Shown here piece by piece: positions 59,401 through 64,000 of a DNA stretch of 64,000 nucleotides. The translations under genes were made by a program, and so were the position numbers. The stretch comes from Lepisosteus oculatus (taxonomy: Eukaryota; Chordata; Actinopteri; Semionotiformes; Lepisosteidae): assembly GCF_040954835.1 (NCBI RefSeq), contig NC_090711.1, forward strand, positions 4,409,501 to 4,473,500, given 5' to 3'. The first letter of the stretch is position 1; every line of letters begins with the position of its first letter. The notes beneath the pieces are model-generated. The model did no database searches. It saw only the letters and a list, made by a program, of their open reading frames with translations, and had not been told where the DNA came from.

Positions 59401-62383
59401 GTCAAACAACATTGGAGAAAACCTTTATTTCAGCTCAGCTAGCTGTGTGTACAGATTGGAAGGGGGTTGCTACTCATATTCTTTATTGAGAGTGTTTATT
59501 ATATAATTGGATTGGTTTAATCAGCATTAGAGGTCAGAGGGTCATATTCTCTTGCACACTGGGACCTTTCAGGAAGTAATTATTAAATGTTCAATTAATA
59601 GCATTACAGCAAACCTTTATCAAGCACATCGAGGAGGGAGCAGATTGAGTTCTATTTGCTTAGCTTTTTCACATCAACCCAAGTACAGCAGACTATTTAA
59701 AAGCAAAACACAGAGTGCTGAATCAGGATAAAAAAGTATGATCGAAAAATGGATAAGTTAACCACAGCGATTAAAAGTTAAGCAGGAATGATATCTAGAA
59801 GACCCATGGTGTTGGTGTTAAAAACTAGTAATTGCACTAGTTCTTTCCTGGAGTCCTTGCACTGGCTTCCTGTCAGGTTTTGTGTCGACTTCTAAATCTG
59901 CATGCTCACTTATAAGGATCTACATGGCTTGGCACCTCAGGACCTGTCTGACTTACTATCTTCATTCTCCCCTTTTGGCAACCTTTGTTCAACTAATTCT
60001 GGTGTCCTGCCTGTCCCCCAAGCCTATCTACATATTATGGGTGACAGGGCCTTCTCTTGCTATGGCCCAAAGCTCTGTATAAGCTCTGCCCCTAAAGATA
60101 TCCGAGAGTTACCTTCCTGGTGCACTTTCAAATCAACTCAAAACCATCTTCTTTAGAAGGGATTTTATATAACTGGTTCTGTATCTGCCCCTTTGCTTTT
60201 CCCTTCTGTATTCCAAACCCTGTTTATAATGGTCTAAATTCTGCTTTCTCCTCCCAATGTGTGCTTTTTTTTCTTACTGTAAAGCGCTTTTCTCAAAGTT
60301 TATTATTTGTCTTTGCTCTGTCAACACTTCTACTTCCCCCTTAGTTCCAGATTAATGTTTAATAGAAAAACAAGGTGGAACATGAGAAGACAACTAACCT
60401 TTCTAGCTAGCCCTACACAACAAGGCACACAGCTGCATGCAGTAGTGCTTGTGGTTGTTCCCACATGCCTAAAACCCAATTGAAAGCCAAACAGTCCTTT
60501 ATTTTAGCTTTCTTTTGAATCCTTTAAAATGGAGGTGGACATTTTACTTCAAAGGTGTATGAAGCCCTGCAGTACAAAGGAATGTGACTCAGAGCGATTA
60601 CCTTAGTGAGCTAGATTCCTCTCAATAAAACAACAATGCATGGAAAACTATTGGACCTTTTTTCGGTTATTTATGTCTCCCCAGTACAGGCCCTGGCAGA
60701 TTATGTTGCATAACTATTTGTTCAATTCATCAACGAATAATTTTGTCCAGCCTGAGGCACAGCGTAGTCAGGCTGAGTCAATGTTTATCTGTTGTGACTC
60801 CAGTTTGTAAATGCTAATACAAAAAAAGGTTAAGCTCTTTGAAAAATAACCCAACTCATCTCCAGCTAATACCTGCTTGTTTATCATAAATAAATTAAAT
60901 CCTCATTTATTTTTAAATTGGTCAAACCAATAAAAGTGGAACACACAAAACCCCATACTTATTTTCAGGATGCACACGCTGGATTGGGTTAACAGGCCTG
61001 TTTATTCTGGCCCACTGTTAACATTTGTTTCTAATAATAAATCTTCAATGTGTATCTGTTTCCTGGGCTACAAGACACCCTGGTTCTGCATTATTAAAAA
61101 GTAGGGTGTGTTGAAGACCTGTATACGTTACTGACCAAGCCTGGGCGATTGCTCTTTCACTTAATTCTCGTCTTTCCGAAAAGAATAACTCGAGGATATT
61201 TTTTGATTCAGCATTTCGTAACGCACGACAAGAGGTCGATAAACCTACTCTAAAGCCATAAACAACGATTAGATCTAGTTGAACACACTCGCAAAACAAC
61301 ACAGGGCTCTCACTCCCTTATTATCCATCTTTTATATTTAGTGACACGTCCGTAAAACCTCTTCATAGGGGAATACCATGGTATTGCGCTAATAATGGGA
61401 TTTAACTTCTTATCCTTCAAAACCCGGAAGACACTCAGCAGTACGTGATGGAGCTCAGCATTAACTCTTCAATAGGCTCCAAAATACAAATAAAAAGTAT
61501 GACCAAGCTAAATATTATTTAGCTGTGCAGTATTTACCACTTAACTGATGCAGGAAGTAAAGACTCTTATGGCGTATTTCTGTCTTTCTCAGCTGCACAG
61601 TCAAAAACAACCCTACCTTTAGGATGACCCCCCCACACCGCCGTGAGTCGTATTAAAACTCCGGGGCCAAAATCGATCACAGCGGTTTAGCGGACTATAC
61701 CAGCAAAACAACGCATGGATTGGACCTGTTATCGGAAAACCAATATTTCCACTTTGACTTTTTGCGGGATGCAGCGATGCACCGACTCCGGGACGCACTG
61801 AACAGGTGAACTGCTCGATCAGACCTTACCTCTGCCGTGAGTCCAAACTCAGAGAATTGCAGCTCTGCACGGAGAGGAGAGTCGCAGGCTTACTAGAGCC
61901 ACCCGGCAGGGCAGCGTGCGGGGGTCCCGTCGGGGACAGCAGCAGAGGTCCCGGTGCCGGCAAGGGGTTGCTTGCATTGCCCCCCTCTGAAAACGCGTCG
62001 CTGCCCACCACGGTGTTCGCCCCAGGCTCAGTCGGCAGGACCAGGATCGGGGGAACGGCGACCCCCGCAAGCCTCGATGCCTGGGTGGCGGCGGGCCCGC
62101 CCGGGGTGGCCGGCAGCTGGGGGGAGGCTCCGCAGCTACTCGCCGGCACCTGGTGTCCGGCGGCTGCGGCTCCGGCTTCTTGAGCCTGCAGCTCGGTCTC
62201 TCTCTGGCTGTGGTTCCCATTGCTCAGGTGATCTACGGGCCGCCCGTCAAGTGAGATGTTGTTCAGGAAGGAGAGGGCGGCCTGCCTCCTCCGTGAGTCT
62301 TTACTTTTCCGAGGGTGATCTTTAGGCGCTTTACTACCGTGGCATAACGTGCTACGCGAACTGCAAGTAGCAGCCGCCGCCAT
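47443..62383 (-). CDS. cables2: CDK5 and ABL1 enzyme substrate 2 (Cables2), complete coding sequence
   Basis: Cables proteins are adaptors that link cyclin-dependent kinases (CDK5, CDK2) to ABL-type tyrosine kinases and act in cell-cycle control and p53/p73-linked death; these roles come from the mammalian family. Nine coding exons (62383-61830, 56104-56012, 54315-54238, 52467-52359, 52079-51920, 51245-51142, 49037-48931, 48315-48111, 47633-47493) join in frame to 1,551 nt, or 516 residues plus stop. The low-complexity N-terminus holds the family motif [19 protein letters not shown] at 31-49. The conserved core runs through [17 protein letters not shown] and [13 protein letters not shown]. 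The cyclin-box-like end (about 367-510) carries [16 protein letters not shown] and [17 protein letters not shown]. Assignment to Cables2 rather than Cables1 rests on sequence feel plus the rps21/lama5 neighbourhood. I found no extra exon between the first two. Confidence 0.93.
47493..47633 (-). CDS. cables2: cables2 coding exon 9 and stop
   Basis: 141 nt reading [40 protein letters not shown] and RLIQQP, then TGA. The acceptor is ctgcag. Confidence 0.96.
   Translation of the reverse strand, partial: KLEERFRINRRELISFEFTVLVALEMALYLPEGKVMPHFRRLIQQP
48111..48315 (-). CDS. cables2: cables2 coding exon 8 (cyclin-box-like region)
   Basis: 205 nt, from [14 protein letters not shown] through [19 protein letters not shown] to [10 protein letters not shown]. 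The acceptor is tccag and the donor gtatg. This is the best-conserved part of the protein. Confidence 0.96.
48931..49037 (-). CDS. cables2: cables2 coding exon 7
   Basis: 107 nt reading [20 protein letters not shown] and [15 protein letters not shown]. The acceptor is gtag and the donor gtatgt. Confidence 0.95.
50244..50350 (+). repeat. tRNA-type SINE 3' portion (V-SINE/HE1-like)
   Basis: Reads TGTTCTTGAGCAAGGTCCTT, then AATGGGTGTAAATATATGTC and ACTTTAGGTAACAGTGCCAG, matching the 3' domain of fish SINEs (...TTGAGCAAGGTACTT...TGTAAGTCGCTTTGGATAAAAGCGTC...). Located in cables2 intron 6. Confidence 0.65.
51142..51245 (-). CDS. cables2: cables2 coding exon 6
   Basis: 104 nt reading [20 protein letters not shown] and [14 protein letters not shown]. 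The acceptor is ctccag and the donor gtgaga. Confidence 0.95.
51920..52079 (-). CDS. cables2: cables2 coding exon 5
   Basis: 160 nt starting [18 protein letters not shown], a hallmark Cables block, followed by a less conserved Pro/Ala-rich tract to AQELG. The acceptor is ctccag and the donor gtaaag. Confidence 0.94.
52359..52467 (-). CDS. cables2: cables2 coding exon 4
   Basis: 109 nt reading [20 protein letters not shown] and [17 protein letters not shown]. The acceptor is ccacag and the donor gtagg. The family motif ELGADGK closes the exon. Confidence 0.93.
54238..54315 (-). CDS. cables2: cables2 coding exon 3
   Basis: 78 nt reading [20 protein letters not shown] and GESFHI. The acceptor is tttttag and the donor gtacag. 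Confidence 0.94.
55525..55960 (-). mobile_element. Second Tc1/mariner-type transposase relic
   Basis: Across frames on the minus strand it reads [11 protein letters not shown] (like the DESRF..S.DSR block) and then [20 protein letters not shown] and [17 protein letters not shown] (like GGVMVWAGISY.GRT.L.VID..LTA.RYID.VL). This subfamily differs from the relic at 4185. Several stops and frameshifts. Lies in cables2 intron 2. Confidence 0.65.
56012..56104 (-). CDS. cables2: cables2 coding exon 2
   Basis: 93 nt. Its first base completes the Arg codon left open by exon 1, and the text then reads [20 protein letters not shown] and [10 protein letters not shown]. The donor is gtatgt. It matches the strongly conserved [15 protein letters not shown] block. 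Confidence 0.94.
57110..57300 (-). repeat. tRNA-type SINE fragment, reversed
   Basis: On the minus strand: AGGGTTCTGGAGTCATAACT, B-box-like GGGCTCCAATCCC, then AGGAGGAGCACTGATGTTGT and GCCCTTCATCAAGGCACT. Its 3' text (TTGATGAAGG-type TTGAGCAAGGCACTT) relates it to the element at 50244. Located in cables2 intron 1. Confidence 0.65.
59800..60335 (+). repeat. L2-type LINE 3' end
   Basis: Reads LHWLPVRF, then [33 protein letters not shown] and FKSTQNHL: the ordered C-terminal blocks of the L2 reverse transcriptase protein (LHWLPV, TYKALHGLAP, GDRAFS..APKLWN, FKS.LKTHL). It ends in a CTGTAAAGCGCTTTTCTCAA-type tail. Stops and frameshifts show it is dead. Located in cables2 intron 1. Confidence 0.8.
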
Positions 62384-62400
62384 TCTCCAAATGAAAGGAA
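61640..62400. other. CpG-rich island over cables2 exon 1
   Basis: Much higher GC and CpG content than anything else in the window, covering exon 1 and the first bases of intron 1. It produces long chance reading frames on both strands (for example plus 61806-62183 and 61954-62325). A vertebrate promoter CpG island is the simplest reading. Confidence 0.7.
61830..62383 (-). CDS. cables2: cables2 coding exon 1 (GC-rich N-terminal region)
   Basis: 554 nt starting [10 protein letters not shown] and ending in ...LDSRQ plus two bases of an Arg codon, with donor gtaagg. The ATG at 62383 has A at -3 and G at +4. An in-frame ATG at 62419 would add MLLVYLFPFIWR; I prefer the internal start because mammalian family members begin MAAAA. 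The segment 50-180 is rich in Pro, Ala, Gly and Ser and is poorly conserved in the family. Confidence 0.9.
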
Positions 62401-62545
62401 ACAGATAAACCAAAAGCATTCTACCCGGCGTGAGGACTCAAACCCACCCGCCTACCGCCAGCGTATTGGAGCAATTTATGCGATATGCAAAACAGTAGTT
62501 TCCCCCGAGGTCAGGATTGGCTACTCTGGTTGGTTATAAAACTGT
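62384..62545 (-). promoter_or_regulatory. cables2: Probable cables2 proximal promoter and 5' UTR
   Basis: On the minus strand there is a CCAAT box at 62520-62516, about 135 bp upstream of the start codon, and a TATAA-like TTTTATAA just above it at 62542-62535. The true start site is not visible. Confidence 0.4.
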
Positions 62546-64000
62546 GCAAACATCGTCCCAGAGGCATGTTTTTGATTCCGTTTTGTTGTGGTCATTAAAA
62601 GGCATCTTGCCTTTTTTAATTCGGTACTTAGACAATACATAGTCTCGTAGCCTAAACAAATATTTAATCATGGGGTCATGAATATTACTTTGCCACGATG
62701 ATTGCATAAGGCTAGAAAACAGAACCCTCAACAAAGACCCTACAAGGTCCATAGACTTGCATCTGTATCACAAGCAGCACTGAAGCAGTTTTGAATATTT
62801 TCACTACAAACATAGAATTACAACATAAATTACTTTAATATTTAAACAGAGGAAATCTGCAGTTTGTACAGTGTGAGGTGCATATTTAGCCTGAAATCCA
62901 ATAGTGTGGTCTTAGAGGTTTAGTGATTAAGCCCTCACGAGAACAGATTTTGAAAAGAACCCTGAATTGTTTCATCTCTCAAAGAAGTACACAATAGGAA
63001 TAAATATTTCAATACCTTTTTCTTACTAAAGCCTGGCTTAAATGGAGGTTTAAACTCACTCCTCAACAGGAAATCCCAGGTGTGCCTTGTGATCATACCT
63101 TCTTGTTCAACGAAAGTTTTTTACATTAAAAGAAATTTGCAAATATTTGTGCTTGGAATTTAGGATTTGGCTGGTGGGTTGAAATACTGATTTAACCAAG
63201 CCTTGTGTTACAAAACATTTATATAGTGGGAAGACTGTACACAAGATATTTTCCTTCTAGTTACTGCAAATTGAATGATTTATCTACCATGTAACACTAA
63301 TGCACTGGGAAAACTGTCTCTTGTGAGATCAGGAATGAGAAACTTCAAGTGCCTCAGGAAATGTCACACCTCTGGAAGATCTAATATTAGAGCTGCTTCC
63401 TTCAAAGAGAGGCAGATGGAGAAGAGAATTATCTGAATTGGGAAGCTGAGTTTTGTATTGCTGTAGTATTATTACAGAAACCCTCGGAGACAATGTAATC
63501 TTAAAATGTTAGTATGGACATATGTAACATTTGTTTTCTTTTAGTTTGCTATCTGATGATATCTAAATTAAGGTTGGAAAGAGGCAGAATGTTCATTAAA
63601 TCAGCAGTGAAACACCAGCCAGAGGACAAGTGGAAACTACAGGGAAGTGCATTTAAAACTGAGAACAGCAGTCACCTGTTCATGTGAAGGATTCTGGGAA
63701 TGTCTGACAAGCTGTCCAGTCCCATGGTTGAAGCTCACAAACTGGCTATTTTCCAGAAAAGTCTGAATATGGCACGTGGATTTAATTAGCTGCTTAGTAC
63801 CAAATCAGCTGATACTCCAGTGGTGTCCTCTAATCTGTAACCTTTTTTTGTGACTCCAAACTCTTTAATACATGGTTTTATATTAGATCTGAGGGACTGA
63901 GTCTGAGATAGAATTGGACATTCATTATAAAGTTTATATACTTATATATTACATATAAAGTAATATCTGATTTTTAAATCACCAATGAAATAAATAGGAC
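62546..64000. other. DNA upstream of cables2, nothing recognised
   Basis: AT-rich, no exon or repeat supported. By human synteny the next gene upstream would be RBBP8NL and then GATA5, but neither is visible within these 1.5 kb. Confidence 0.55.

Larger units (their letters stand above)
56105..61829 (-). other. cables2: cables2 intron 1 (5.7 kb)
   Basis: Largest cables2 intron. Holds the SINE at 57110 and the L2 end at 59800, otherwise nothing recognised. I looked for an extra phase-2/phase-2 exon carrying a CSLEFLED-type block known from mammalian Cables and did not find one. Confidence 0.6.

Noticed and set aside
61806-62325. Long plus-strand and alternate minus-strand frames over cables2 exon 1
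   Set aside because: Shadows of the GC-rich coding exon, where stop codons are rare in every frame.

Overview
The window is a piece of vertebrate nuclear genome, most likely from a ray-finned fish. Three spliced genes with clear vertebrate orthologues can be rebuilt exon by exon. The DNA around them carries decayed fish-type transposable elements: a 5S-rRNA-derived SINE with an L2-type tail, tRNA-type SINEs, L2, CR1-like and Rex1-like LINE ends, Tc1 relics and one hAT-like end. The CR1-like and 5S-SINE families together with long introns fit a non-teleost ray-finned fish (gar, bowfin or sturgeon type), but the species cannot be fixed by eye. There is no sign of bacterial, viral or plasmid DNA.

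Layout. All three genes lie on the minus strand, head to tail, so they read from right to left. cables2 (about 62.5 to 47.4 kb) is complete: nine coding exons join in frame to a 516-residue CDK/ABL adaptor protein with a C-terminal cyclin-box-like region. rps21 (42.77 to 39.15 kb) is complete: one noncoding exon with a 5' oligopyrimidine start and five coding exons encode the 83-residue 40S protein eS21. lama5 enters at 24.16 kb and leaves the window on the left. Only its first two coding exons are here (signal peptide and the start of the laminin N-terminal domain). Intron 1 is 4.4 kb, and intron 2 is at least 19.3 kb and fills the left third of the window.

The same three neighbours sit together on human 20q13.33 (LAMA5, RPS21, CABLES2), so this is a conserved synteny block. 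The genes do not form a pathway: they are a basement-membrane laminin chain, a ribosomal protein and a cell-cycle adaptor. As I recall the human and mouse maps, RPS21 points against its two neighbours there, whereas here it runs with them.

Outside the genes I see relics of mobile elements, a few promoter motifs, a perfect 23-bp inverted repeat beside a CR1-like relic at 34.03 to 34.10 kb, and a partial tandem duplication in the rps21 promoter. I found no previously undescribed biological system. The best leads are the hairpin, the rps21 promoter repeat, and the rps21 orientation.
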